Below, piece after piece: positions 1 to 9,807 of a stretch of 38,194 nt of DNA. Every line of letters starts with the position of its first letter. Positions within the stretch are counted from its first letter, which is position 1. Below the pieces are notes generated by a model. That model saw nothing but the letters and a program-made list of their open reading frames with translations. It was not told the origin of the DNA and searched no databases. This stretch comes from an uncultured Acidobacteriota bacterium (GTDB lineage: Bacteria > Acidobacteriota > UBA6911 > CAINFC01), in NCBI GenBank assembly GCA_903847975.1, contig CAINFC010000151.1:1-38194 (forward strand), in the 5' to 3' direction. The position numbers and the translations under genes were made by a program.

Positions 1-1590
1 CTCATCCTCCACGATCAGGATGCTTTCCCTGCCGGCGGCTGCCACCGATTTTTTCGTCTGTTCGTCCCTTCCGACCACCGGTTCGGTGGAGGCCGGAAGA
101 AAAACCTGAAAAGTACTTCCCTTCCCCGGCGCGCTGTCCACTTCGATCCAGCCCTTGTGCTGCTGCACAATCCCGTAGACGCTGGATAAACCAAGGCCGG
201 TGCCTTTTCCGGGCTCCTTGGTCGTGAAAAACGGTTCGAAAATATGAGGCATCGTTTCCGTGTCCATTCCCGTACCGGTATCGGAAACCCTCAGACAGAC
301 AAAATTCCCCATCCGTCTTTCCGTGTGCCGGGCAGCGGCTTCGCTGTTGATGGCGGTCTCCTCGACACACAAGGTCAAATGCCCTCCCTGGGGCATGGCA
401 TCCCGGGCGTTGACGCAAAGGTTAATGATCATCTGTTCCATCATAGAGGCATCCGCCACAACCGAGGGAATGCCGGAAGGGATTTCCAGTTTCAGGGTAA
501 TGTGTTCCCCCAGAAGCCTGACCAGCATTTTGAAAAGGCCGCGGAGCAGCTCCTGCAGGTGCAGGGGGTGCATCTCCACGGCCTGTTTCCGGCAAAAAGT
601 CAGCAGCTGCCGGACCAGGTCCCTGGCTCGTAAGGTTTCCCTTTCCATGTCCTTAAAAGCCTCCAGCAGGGATGCCGCCGGCTGCGGTGCATTCTGCAGA
701 AGTCCCAGCTGCATAAGGAGCACGCAAAGAATGTTGTTGAAGTCATGAGCGATCCCTCCGGCCAGCAGCCCGACCGCCTCCATCTTGTGGGACTGGAGCA
801 GCTGGGCCTCTATTTTCTTTTGCTCGGTGATATCGCGCACCGTGGCGATGACCCCCACGATCCGGTTCCGGGTGTCCCGAAGCGGAGCCATGGAGTCCGA
901 AAACCATCCCGCTTTGCCGGTCCTGGGATTTTGAATCGAGAACTCGACCGGACCCGGGAATTCGCCCTGCATCGTTTTCTCGAGCGTTTCGATGACCCCG
1001 GAGTTCTGAAGAAAAGGAAAAATGTCCTGAGGCCGGCGGCCCAGGACCTCTTCCGCACTGTACCCGGTATACTTTTCCATGGCCGGATTCCAGGACCGAT
1101 AGGTGAAGTCGGAACCATAAACGACGATTCCATCCCGGGCACAGCGAATGATTTCATGGCAAAAGCGATCCGCTTCGTGGAGTGCCTGCTGCGCTTCCCG
1201 GCGCTGCTCGCGGGCCCGGGCCTCGAAAAGCTCGCGTTCGACGGCGGGCACCAGGCGCAGCAGGTTGTCCTTCATCAGGTAATCGTGAGCCCCGGCGCGC
1301 ATCATCTCGACCGCCAGCTGTTCCTGGATGGCGCCGGACACAACGATAAAGGGAATATCTATTTCGGACTGCTGCAGGACTTCGAGCGCCCCCCGGGCGT
1401 CGAACTGGGGCAGGTTATGATCGGAGATCACCAGGTCCCATTGGTTCTGCTGCAGAGCGGCCTGCATCTCCCCGGCGGTTTCAACGCGGGCGCTGCGCAC
1501 CCGGAAGCCGGCCCTCTCCAGAACGCGAACCACCAGCGCGGCGTCGCTTTCCGAATCCTCGACCAGTAAAAGCGACAGGTCGGTGCTCAT
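1..1590 (-). CDS. Receiver-first hybrid histidine kinase (REC-PAS-HisKA-HATPase-REC), 3' end cut off by the window edge
   Basis: Soluble hybrid sensor kinase; no membrane segment is visible in the 530 residues present. An N-terminal receiver (about residues 5-120) has the acidic pair E11/D12 and phospho-acceptor D57 in SDHNLP. A PAS/PAC domain follows (about 145-260), then a HisKA region with GGIAHDFNNIL and phospho-acceptor H282. The ATPase domain shows the N box (INLCVNARDAMP), G1 box (VSDTGTGMD) and FFTTKEPGKGTGLGL. The last residues, ILIVEDE, begin a second receiver that continues outside the window. The ATG overlaps the stop of the upstream receiver gene by 4 bp (ATGA), so it is the third gene of a minus-strand operon. 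Phosphate could enter from its own kinase or through the upstream gene products; that routing is inference. Confidence 0.93.
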   Translation of the reverse strand, partial: MSTDLSLLLVEDSESDAALVVRVLERAGFRVRSARVETAGEMQAALQQNQWDLVISDHNLPQFDARGALEVLQQSEIDIPFIVVSGAIQEQLAVEMMRAGAHDYLMKDNLLRLVPAVERELFEARAREQRREAQQALHEADRFCHEIIRCARDGIVVYGSDFTYRSWNPAMEKYTGYSAEEVLGRRPQDIFPFLQNSGVIETLEKTMQGEFPGPVEFSIQNPRTGKAGWFSDSMAPLRDTRNRIVGVIATVRDITEQKKIEAQLLQSHKMEAVGLLAGGIAHDFNNILCVLLMQLGLLQNAPQPAASLLEAFKDMERETLRARDLVRQLLTFCRKQAVEMHPLHLQELLRGLFKMLVRLLGEHITLKLEIPSGIPSVVADASMMEQMIINLCVNARDAMPQGGHLTLCVEETAINSEAAARHTERRMGNFVCLRVSDTGTGMDTETMPHIFEPFFTTKEPGKGTGLGLSSVYGIVQQHKGWIEVDSAPGKGSTFQVFLPASTEPVVGRDEQTKKSVAAAGRESILIVEDE

Positions 1591-2036
1591 GACTGCCTGA
1601 CTTCGGGTGGAGGTTCGTTCAAAATGAGCCAGTACAATCCCAGCTGAAGGATGGCCTGGGTAAACCGGGTGAAATCCACCGGCTTCTGCACATAGCTGTT
1701 GGTGCCCAGATCGTATCCCGAAGCCATGTCCTGCTCCTCCACGGAAGAGGTCAGGATGACCACCGGCAGTCTCCGGGTTCGCTCCGCGCCGCGGATCCTG
1801 CGCAGAACCTCCAGCCCGCCGACCCGGGGCAGGTTGAGGTCAAGCAGCACCAGGGCGGGCAGCAAGTCCGGGCTCTGCCGGGCATATTCCCCTTCCCCGA
1901 AGAGGTAGTCCAGAGCTTCCTGGCCGTCTTCCAGTACCACCAGCTCGTTGCTGATGTGGTTTTTAACCAGCGCCCGGCGGGTGAGCTCGATATCGCTGTG
2001 GTTGTCTTCGATTAACAGAATTTTATTGGGTGTCAC
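1587..2036 (-). CDS. Single-domain response regulator, Rcp1-like
   Basis: Stand-alone CheY-fold receiver of 149 residues with no output domain. It shows E10/D11, phospho-acceptor D66 in LLDLNLP, the switch residue in VVILTSS, and the conserved Lys in YVQKPVDF. The long insertion before the phospho-Asp strand (LFGEGEYARQSPDLLP) and the YWLILNEPPP tail are typical of the Rcp1 subfamily, which partners phytochrome-type kinases with the SHDLRAPLR signature. The upstream kinase has exactly that signature. The start is GTG, overlapping the upstream stop (GTGA), and its own stop overlaps the next ATG, so all three genes look translationally coupled. It probably shuttles phosphate from the upstream kinase to a partner or to the downstream hybrid kinase; this is inference. 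Confidence 0.93.
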   Translation of the reverse strand: MTPNKILLIEDNHSDIELTRRALVKNHISNELVVLEDGQEALDYLFGEGEYARQSPDLLPALVLLDLNLPRVGGLEVLRRIRGAERTRRLPVVILTSSVEEQDMASGYDLGTNSYVQKPVDFTRFTQAILQLGLYWLILNEPPPEVRQS

Positions 2037-4282
2037 ATGGCCTCCGGAAGAGTAAAGTAAAAGGTTGCCCCCTGCTTCGGCTGGGCTTTCACCCAGATTT
2101 TGCCTCCATGGCGATGAACGATCCGCTGAATGGTAGCCAGGCCGATCCCGGTTCCGGGATACTCCGAGGACTTATGCAGCCTTTGAAAGGGGCGGAATAG
2201 TTTCCCGGCATAAGCCATGTCGAAGCCGATGCCGTTGTCCCGCACATAATAAACCGACTGGTCTTCCTCCCGGAACTTGCCGAATTCGATTCGGACAACC
2301 GGCTGCGTGCTGCTGTATTTAAGGGCATTGCTGAACAGGTTTTGCAGAGCCACCTCCATGAGTCGGGCATCGCCCGTGGTATGTAAATGAGGAAAGATAT
2401 GAAACTCGACCTGTCCGGCCGGTTTTTCTTCCTGAAGCTGTCGGGCGACGGATTGAGCCAGGCGGGACAGATCCACCTTTTCCCGGACCATCTCGGCGCG
2501 GGTCACACGGGAAAGCCGCAGCAGGTCGTCGATCAGCCGGCCCATGCGCTGGGATTCGGAACGTACGCGCTGCAGGTATCCGCGGCCTTTGGCGTCGAGC
2601 TGGTCGGGAAATTCCTCCTGCAGGGCCAGGCTCCAGCCGTCGATCCCGCGCAGAGGGGCTCTCAGGTCGTGGGACACGGAGTAGGCAAACGACTCCAGTT
2701 CTTCGTTGGATGCCTTCAGCTCTGCAGTCCTTTGCATGACACGCTGCTCCAGCTCCCGGTTCAGCCTTTCGATCTCCTCCTGGGCTTTACGGCGTTCGGT
2801 CACATCCCTCATCACCACCACGGCTCCTAGCCGGGCCTGGTTTTCGTCGAAGAAAGGGCCGCCGCTGGCCAGGAGGTGGCGGAGAGGCTGGCCCTGGGCC
2901 AAAATGGTCATTCCCACGTCGTGCACTTTCTCGCCCCGGAAAGCTCGCCGCAGCGGAATGGCATCCTCGGGCAAGGGAGTCTTTCCATCCTCCTGAAAAA
3001 GGCGGTAGCAGGCGGCCCATTGGTCCGGGGGTATTTTCTGCGCATCCATGCCGTGCCAAAGCCGGGCGCTGTGGTTGAAAAGGGCCAGGTTGCCCTGCGC
3101 ATCGCAGGCCACCACCCCGTCGGAGAGGTGATTGAGCAACGAGCGGGTAAATTCCTGCTCCCGGCGAAGGGAGGACTCCGCCTCCTGCACCTGCCGGCGG
3201 TGCCGGCGTTCGCTATATAATTCCCGCTGGAGAGTGCGGCTGTCGAAGCGGCGCCACACCAGACCCAGGCTCATGGCCGTCATCAGGAAGAGGCTGAAAA
3301 AAAGTCCTGCGGTCATCCAGGCCCGCAGACGAAACGGCGCATAGATTTCTTCCCGGTCGATCTTGGCGACCATGAACCAGGGAGTTCCCGGGATGTCTTT
3401 CAGCGCGGCGATCACCGGAATGGAGCGATAGTCGCTGGCCTCTACGATGCCGGTCCTTCCCTGTACGGCAAGAGCGGCCGGTATGGGAGCGCTTCCGCTG
3501 AGCGGCTGGCGAAAAGTCAGGGCGGTGTTCTTTCGATGGCGAAGCTCGTTGAGGAACACCACTTCTTCTCCTTCGCGCCTCACCAGCAGCGTTTCCGCCG
3601 TGTCGCTCCGGGTAGGCCAGCTCTGCACCAGGGGATATAAAAACCGGTACGGATCGATATGAAAGGAAAGAACCCCTTCGATTTTCCCGGAGGAATCCGC
3701 ATTGCGCCGGATCGGTACGACCAGGTCCATTTGAATCCCCGAAGTATCCTCGTCGCGCTGCAGATCCAGAAATGAGGATGCGGTCATCCGGGGCAGATCG
3801 CGCCACTCGGAGATCGGACAAGGGCTTATGCCCTTCGGAGAGACAGGGGAGCTCATAACGAGGTTTCCGGCGGCGTCGCAAAGCACGATCCGGGCGTAGT
3901 CGTAGGACTGCAGCTCGGTATCCATCCAGGTCTGCAGATCGCGGCGCAACAGGAGCTGTTCCGGATCAGCCAGTATCTGGCGTATGCGTTCGAGGAAGAG
4001 CGGATTGCCGGCAACAACAGTGGCATCCGCCTGTCTTTCCTTGTACCACGCCGCGATCTGCCGTACCTTCAAATCCGCAATGGCCAGGAGCTCTTTGTCC
4101 ACCATGCTCCGGGATGCGGCCAGATAACGATTGAGGGAATAAAAGCCGGCCGCTCCTGTCGCCAGCAAAAATGCCAGGAAGCCCCAGAGGGGACCCCGGA
4201 TCAGCCAGCCGGCAAAGGAAAGGCGACGCAAAGGGAAAGGAGAAGAGTCCGGCGCATGCGGCGCGAAGGCACCTTCTGGCAT
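2033..4282 (-). CDS. Membrane-bound sensor histidine kinase (extracytoplasmic sensor-PAS-HisKA-HATPase)
   Basis: Inner-membrane sensor kinase of 749 residues. TM1 lies near residues 30-50 and TM2 near 319-340; they bracket an extracytoplasmic region of about 270 residues that looks like a double-Cache ligand sensor. A PAS/PAC domain follows (about 370-490), then a coiled coil, HisKA with SVSHDLRAPLRG (H538), and an ATPase with VRDNGIGFD and GTGIGLATIQRIV. The SHDLRAPLRG form is the one usually paired with Rcp1-like receivers, matching the next gene. The start is placed at 4282 because a GGGAG ribosome site lies 9 nt upstream; an in-frame ATG at 4342 lacks one. It is the first gene of a three-gene operon with 4-bp overlaps. 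The ligand cannot be predicted. Confidence 0.92.
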   Translation of the reverse strand: MPEGAFAPHAPDSSPFPLRRLSFAGWLIRGPLWGFLAFLLATGAAGFYSLNRYLAASRSMVDKELLAIADLKVRQIAAWYKERQADATVVAGNPLFLERIRQILADPEQLLLRRDLQTWMDTELQSYDYARIVLCDAAGNLVMSSPVSPKGISPCPISEWRDLPRMTASSFLDLQRDEDTSGIQMDLVVPIRRNADSSGKIEGVLSFHIDPYRFLYPLVQSWPTRSDTAETLLVRREGEEVVFLNELRHRKNTALTFRQPLSGSAPIPAALAVQGRTGIVEASDYRSIPVIAALKDIPGTPWFMVAKIDREEIYAPFRLRAWMTAGLFFSLFLMTAMSLGLVWRRFDSRTLQRELYSERRHRRQVQEAESSLRREQEFTRSLLNHLSDGVVACDAQGNLALFNHSARLWHGMDAQKIPPDQWAACYRLFQEDGKTPLPEDAIPLRRAFRGEKVHDVGMTILAQGQPLRHLLASGGPFFDENQARLGAVVVMRDVTERRKAQEEIERLNRELEQRVMQRTAELKASNEELESFAYSVSHDLRAPLRGIDGWSLALQEEFPDQLDAKGRGYLQRVRSESQRMGRLIDDLLRLSRVTRAEMVREKVDLSRLAQSVARQLQEEKPAGQVEFHIFPHLHTTGDARLMEVALQNLFSNALKYSSTQPVVRIEFGKFREEDQSVYYVRDNGIGFDMAYAGKLFRPFQRLHKSSEYPGTGIGLATIQRIVHRHGGKIWVKAQPKQGATFYFTLPEAM

Positions 4283-4704
4283 GTTGCATTTCTCCCTTCG
4301 TGAAAAACAGGGGCATTTCCGGATGCCGATTTGCTCCGGCATCTTTATGTAACAATAGCGGAATCGGCAGGGAGTGGGAATCCGGTGGAATCCCTAACGG
4401 CGAGGTTGTTAATCACTTAAAGGCTGCCCCTTAAGGGATTTCCCCTAGCGGGCCGGGAGTTTGCATTGACGAAAAAGGCTTCGCTGAAAGAAACCGGTTC
4501 CGCACTTCCAACCGGTTTGTCATCCGGGATGGCTTCGTAAAAAGTTCCGTCTCCTGGCGACAAGCCCTTCCGCTTTTCTTCCCGCTCTTCCTTTCTTCCT
4601 GTAAACCCAATCATTTCACAGGAAGACGGGAAGATCTGGAAGGAAGAAAGAAGCCATCTGTGTATTTCAGAAGGGGAGAGGGACTTTTTACCGGGTCATC
4701 CCGC
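4283..4704. other. Intergenic region with repeat elements
   Basis: A 422-bp gap without a credible gene, between the 5' end of the membrane kinase operon and the 3' end of the NarL-type regulator. It holds a palindromic repeat (4595-4655) and, at 4528-4545, a single copy of GATGGCTTCGTAAAAAGT. The same 18-mer is present in reverse complement at 22585-22602, and a diverged form makes the terminal arms of the element at 33823-33980. Short open frames here have no ribosome sites and no recognisable sequence. The promoter of the kinase operon must lie here, but no clear -35/-10 pair was found. Confidence 0.6.
4595..4655 (+). repeat. Dispersed palindromic intergenic repeat, copy 1
   Basis: The core (4595-4633) starts CTTCCTGTAAACCCAATC and ends ACAGGAAGACGGGAAG, with arms CTTCCTGT and ACAGGAAG that can form a hairpin. 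Similarity to copy 3 (22890-22950, opposite strand) continues through the purine-rich GATCTGGAAGGAAGAAAG segment, giving about 61 bp of near identity. The copy lies 50-110 bp beyond the stop of the NarL-type regulator gene. Confidence 0.8.
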
Positions 4705-5357
4705 CTAGGGCTGGACGATTTTGTTGCGCACGGCGTAGAGCACCAGCTCGCTTACCGAGTGCAGATCCAGCTTGTTCATGATGTTGGTGCGGTGCGCTTC
4801 CACGGTTTTCACGCTCAGGGACAGACGGCCGGCAATCTGCTTGCTGCTGTTGGCTTCGGCAATCAGCTGAAGTATTTCCCGCTCCCGGGGCGTCAGCCGA
4901 TCTCCGGAGGCCGGGTCTGCTCCCCCCACGGTGCCGGGGGAAAGATATTGATGCAGCAGGATTGCGGAAACCTTGTCGGTGAAGAACGGCTTATGTTCGG
5001 CCAGGGTTTCCAGGGCGGGAATCAGCTGGTGCTTGGCATTGGTTTTCAGCAGAAAACCAAGGGCCCCGGCCGCCAGCACCTGGCGAATCAGCTGTTCCGA
5101 ATCGTGCATGGTCAGGATCAGGACTTCGGTACCGGGAAGCGCCTTGCGGATTTTCCGGGTCACCTCCAGCCCGTTGAGAACGGGCATGCTGAAATCGAGA
5201 ATGACGATGTCGGGTTTATGCAGCAGGGCCAGATCCAGGGCTTCCTGACCGGTACCGGCCTCCCCGCAGATGGTCCAGCAGGGCTGCCGCTGGAGCAGCA
5301 TCCGCAGCCCTACGCGAACGATATCATGGTCGTCGGCAATCAGAATTCTTAACGATT

Positions 5358-5361
<4 letters not shown>
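4705..5361 (-). CDS. NarL/FixJ-family response regulator (REC-LuxR HTH)
   Basis: DNA-binding response regulator of 218 residues, the usual family length. The receiver has D10/D11, phospho-acceptor D56 (ILDFSMP), T84 and K106. The C-terminal LuxR-type helix-turn-helix (about 153-212) contains LTPREREILQLIAEANSSKQ and a recognition helix around SVKTVEAHRTNIMNKL. Its ATG overlaps the stop of the upstream kinase by 4 bp (ATGA), so the two form a cognate pair in the NarX/NarL style. Phosphorylation is expected to cause dimerisation and promoter binding. Targets cannot be read directly; the divergently placed protease gene at 7545 is a nearby candidate only. Confidence 0.95.
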
Positions 5362-7286
<1,925 letters not shown>

Positions 7287-7316
7287 GATTCTCCTTGTGC
7301 GGGGTAGCCGTGGCCT

Positions 7317-7322
7317 ATTATA
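7317..7322 (-). promoter_or_regulatory. Candidate -10 box (TATAAT) for the NarX/NarL-type operon
   Basis: A perfect TATAAT on the minus strand lies 31 bp before the GTG at 7286. No good -35 hexamer sits 16-18 bp upstream; that stretch is occupied by two CCCGGG blocks around 7331-7348, which could be an operator or mean that an activator is needed. Transcription from here would give a leader of about 25 nt containing AAGGAG. Confidence 0.5.
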
Positions 7323-7380
7323 ACACGATCCCGGGTAAGAAGCCCGGGGCCGCGTCATCGCCTCTGACAGATGGCGTCAT

Positions 7381-7395
7381 TTTGTGTGACACAAA
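7381..7395. promoter_or_regulatory. Inverted repeat TTTGTG-N3-CACAAA, possible CRP/FNR-type operator
   Basis: A perfect 6-bp inverted repeat with a 3-bp centre sits between the divergent NarX-type kinase (start 7286) and the secreted protease (start 7545). The half-sites recur in the 17-bp palindrome at 11371-11387. The spacing differs from the classical CRP site, so regulator identity is speculative. Confidence 0.35.
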
Positions 7396-7544
7396 GCCGC
7401 ACGCACGTCCACCGCAAACAGGCTGAATCCGTTTATCCATATCATTTAAATGACTTTACGAATTACTCCACCTCCTGGCCCCCTTCTTGCTAATTCCAGC
7501 TCGTAACCGTTATGAATCCAAACATTTTAAATAGGAAGGTCACC

Positions 7545-9464
7545 ATGAAAAACAATTTCAAAACCAAAAACGTTCTCTTCTCTCTCGCGCTGCTCCTGGT
7601 CCTCGGGGCTTGCACCCTTTCCGCCCGGGCACAGATCAGACCCAGAATCACCGCTCCCCCCGAGTCCTTCACCCCCGCGCCCACCGACGACAACCTCAAC
7701 CTCATCGTCAAGTTCAAGGAAGGCAGCCAGGTACGCCTCCGCCAGGGCAAATTCGTCCAGGTCGTCCCCCGCCCCGCCGCCCAGAACCGCACCGAATCCG
7801 TTGAAGTTCTCTCCGAGTCCCCCGAAACCGCACGCCTTTCCCAGGCCGTCGACCCCTTCCTGGCCGACCAGCGCCTGCAGCGCCTCTTCCAGCGCAGCGA
7901 AGAGGTCCTCGACGCCGAAAAGGCCACCCTCGAACCCCTGGCCTCCGAAGAGCTCGCCGACCTCAACCTCTACTTCCGCATCGAACGCCTCTCGGCCGCC
8001 GAAGCCCATTCCCTGCTGACCCGCTTCCGCTCCTCCAACATGGTGGAAGCCGCCTATCTCGAGCCCAGGCCCGAACCGGCCGCCTTCCAGGATGCCCAGC
8101 CGCCGGCCACCTCCGACTTCACCCCCCGCCAGGGCTACCTCGATGCCGCCCCCGGCGGCGTCGATGCCCGCTACGCCTGGACCCTCAACGGCGGCCAGGG
8201 TAAAAACGTAACCGTCCTGGATCTCGAGGGCGCCTGGAATACCTCCCACGAGGACCTCAAAGATAAAGCCTCCGGCAATATCGTCGCCGGCTCCCCCTAC
8301 TCCGATACCGGCTGGATCAACCACGGCACTGCCGTGGTGGGCGAAATCGTCGGCCAGCAGAACAGTCTCGGCATCACCGGCATCGCTCACGGCGCCTCCC
8401 TCAAAATGGCCGCCATCGGCGGCATCGGTGTCGCCGCCGCCCTCGATGCCGCCGCCGCCACATTGCAGCCCGGCGATGTCCTGCTCATCGAACTGCATGC
8501 CCCCGGGCCCGCCTACAATTTCCAGACCCGCCAGGATCAGAAAGGCTACATCGCCGTCGAATACTGGACCGACGTCTACGACGCCATCCGCCGCGCCACC
8601 GCCAAGGGCATCGTCGTCGTCGAAGCCGCCGGCAACGGCGCCGAAAACCTCGACGACTCCATCTACAACAACGCCTTCCAGCGCAGCACCCGCGATTCCC
8701 GCGCCATCCTGGTCGGCGCCGGCGCACCCCCCAGCGGCTCCTACGGCGCCGACCGCTCCCGCCTCGGCTTCTCCAACTACGGCTCCCGCGTCGACGTCCA
8801 GGGCTGGGGCCGCGAGGTCTTCACCGCCGGCTACGGCGACTTCCAGGGCGGCAGCCAGAACGTCTGGTACACCAGCTCCTTCTCCGGCACCTCCAGCGCT
8901 TCCCCCATCGTCACCGGCGCCGCCGCCTGCATCCAGGGCGCCCTGAAGGCCGCCGGCAAGTCCGCCCTCTCCCCCGAAGCCATGCGCACCCTGCTGGCCT
9001 CCACCGGCTCCCCCCAGCAGTCCTCCACCTCCGCCCCCTCCTCCCAGAACATCGGACCCCGTCCCAACCTGCGCGCCGCTCTCGATTCCCTCAACCTCTC
9101 CTCCGGCACCCAGGACAACAATCAGAACAACAACCAGAACAACGACACCCGAAAAGAATGGCACTACGTCCAGGTCAGCGCCGGCTCCCCGCACCCGTAC
9201 CCCAACAACTACCAGAACGGTCACTACTACAGCCGCGAAGGCGCCGAAAAGGTGGCCATCCACTTCTCGCTCTTCGACGTGGAAGACGGCTGGGACTACG
9301 TCCTGGTCTACGACGGAAACAACCAGCTGCTGGCCGCCTACACCGGCACCCGGGCCCCCTTCTGGGTGGTGGCCTCCGGAACCTATATCAAGGTGCTGCT
9401 GGTCAGCGACGAATATGTGACCGGCTACGGCTACCAGATCGACCAGGTCGCCTACTACCAATAA
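7545..9464 (+). CDS. Exported subtilisin-like serine protease (S8) with C-terminal CUB-like domain
   Basis: Secreted or surface endopeptidase of 639 residues. The signal sequence has a lipobox-like LGAC (C23) and also a possible ARA-Q signal-peptidase I site (29/30), so it may be lipidated or released. A propeptide-like region (about 45-185) precedes the catalytic domain with Asp226 (VTVLDLEG), His260 (NHGTAVVG), oxyanion Asn364 (EAAGNG) and Ser450 (SGTSSASP), so the triad is complete. An Asn/Gln-rich linker (about 523-534) joins a CUB-like module containing PNNYQNGHYY and DYVLVYDG. The start at 7545 has AGGAAGG 5 nt upstream; the ATG at 7512 has no ribosome site. Third codon positions are strikingly C-rich, unlike the neighbours. 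Monocistronic, followed by a terminator hairpin. Confidence 0.93.
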   Translation: MKNNFKTKNVLFSLALLLVLGACTLSARAQIRPRITAPPESFTPAPTDDNLNLIVKFKEGSQVRLRQGKFVQVVPRPAAQNRTESVEVLSESPETARLSQAVDPFLADQRLQRLFQRSEEVLDAEKATLEPLASEELADLNLYFRIERLSAAEAHSLLTRFRSSNMVEAAYLEPRPEPAAFQDAQPPATSDFTPRQGYLDAAPGGVDARYAWTLNGGQGKNVTVLDLEGAWNTSHEDLKDKASGNIVAGSPYSDTGWINHGTAVVGEIVGQQNSLGITGIAHGASLKMAAIGGIGVAAALDAAAATLQPGDVLLIELHAPGPAYNFQTRQDQKGYIAVEYWTDVYDAIRRATAKGIVVVEAAGNGAENLDDSIYNNAFQRSTRDSRAILVGAGAPPSGSYGADRSRLGFSNYGSRVDVQGWGREVFTAGYGDFQGGSQNVWYTSSFSGTSSASPIVTGAAACIQGALKAAGKSALSPEAMRTLLASTGSPQQSSTSAPSSQNIGPRPNLRAALDSLNLSSGTQDNNQNNNQNNDTRKEWHYVQVSAGSPHPYPNNYQNGHYYSREGAEKVAIHFSLFDVEDGWDYVLVYDGNNQLLAAYTGTRAPFWVVASGTYIKVLLVSDEYVTGYGYQIDQVAYYQ

Positions 9465-9524
9465 GCAAGGAAAGTCAACGAAACCTCAGTAACCACCTGC
9501 CTCCCCCCTCCTCCTGACCCCCCG

Positions 9525-9566
9525 GCGGCGGGCTCCGGATCCGAACCCCGATCCGGAGCCCGCCGC
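9525..9566 (+). terminator. Strong hairpin downstream of the S8 protease
   Basis: Perfect 16-bp stem (arms 9525-9540 and 9551-9566, GCGGCGGGCTCCGGAT and its complement) with a 10-nt loop, 61 bp after the stop codon. The following bases (TCCTCGTTGGTTCTTCC) are T-rich but lack a continuous T run, so it may act as a weak intrinsic terminator or as a 3' stabiliser. Confidence 0.7.
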
Positions 9567-9734
9567 TCCTCGTTGGTTCTTCCTTCGCTATCGCCATCCC
9601 AATCGAAAAGACCCTTCTGCGAAATGGGCCGGTCGGTGTCGATTGGCAGCCCGGCTCTGCCGCCCCGATGGGACTTGGGTTGCCTCCCACCCAACCCGGC
9701 ACTCACGTGCCCGGCTATAATCTGCCGTCCCTTT

Positions 9735-9773
9735 CTTCCTGTGAGCCTAATCTTTTCAGAGGAGAACGGGAAG
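9735..9773 (+). repeat. Dispersed palindromic intergenic repeat, copy 2
   Basis: A diverged copy of the 39-bp core at 4595-4633: it begins CTTCCTGTGAGCCTAATC and ends AACGGGAAG. The right arm has decayed (AGAGGAG instead of ACAGGAAG) and similarity stops after GGGAAG. It lies 35 bp beyond the stop of the minus-strand beta-propeller gene. Confidence 0.7.
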
Positions 9774-9807
9774 TTTCGGCGGGGTATCCCCGGCGTATGG
9801 AGACGAA

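Larger units (their letters stand above)
9465..9807. other. Intergenic region between convergent genes
   Basis: A 343-bp gap holding the protease terminator (9525-9566), a short stretch reading GCTATCGCCATCCCAATCG near 9588-9606 that resembles the GATAGC-type repeats at 15.6-15.85 kb, and palindromic repeat copy 2 (9735-9773). A TATAAT at about 9715 on the plus strand has no gene downstream. No credible coding sequence was seen. Confidence 0.55.

Noticed and set aside
7527-9461. Open frame of 644 codons on the minus strand opposite the protease gene
   Set aside because: Its product is a low-complexity Gly/Val/Ala/Asp string, as expected opposite a gene with C-rich third positions. The plus strand has a complete catalytic triad and signal peptide.
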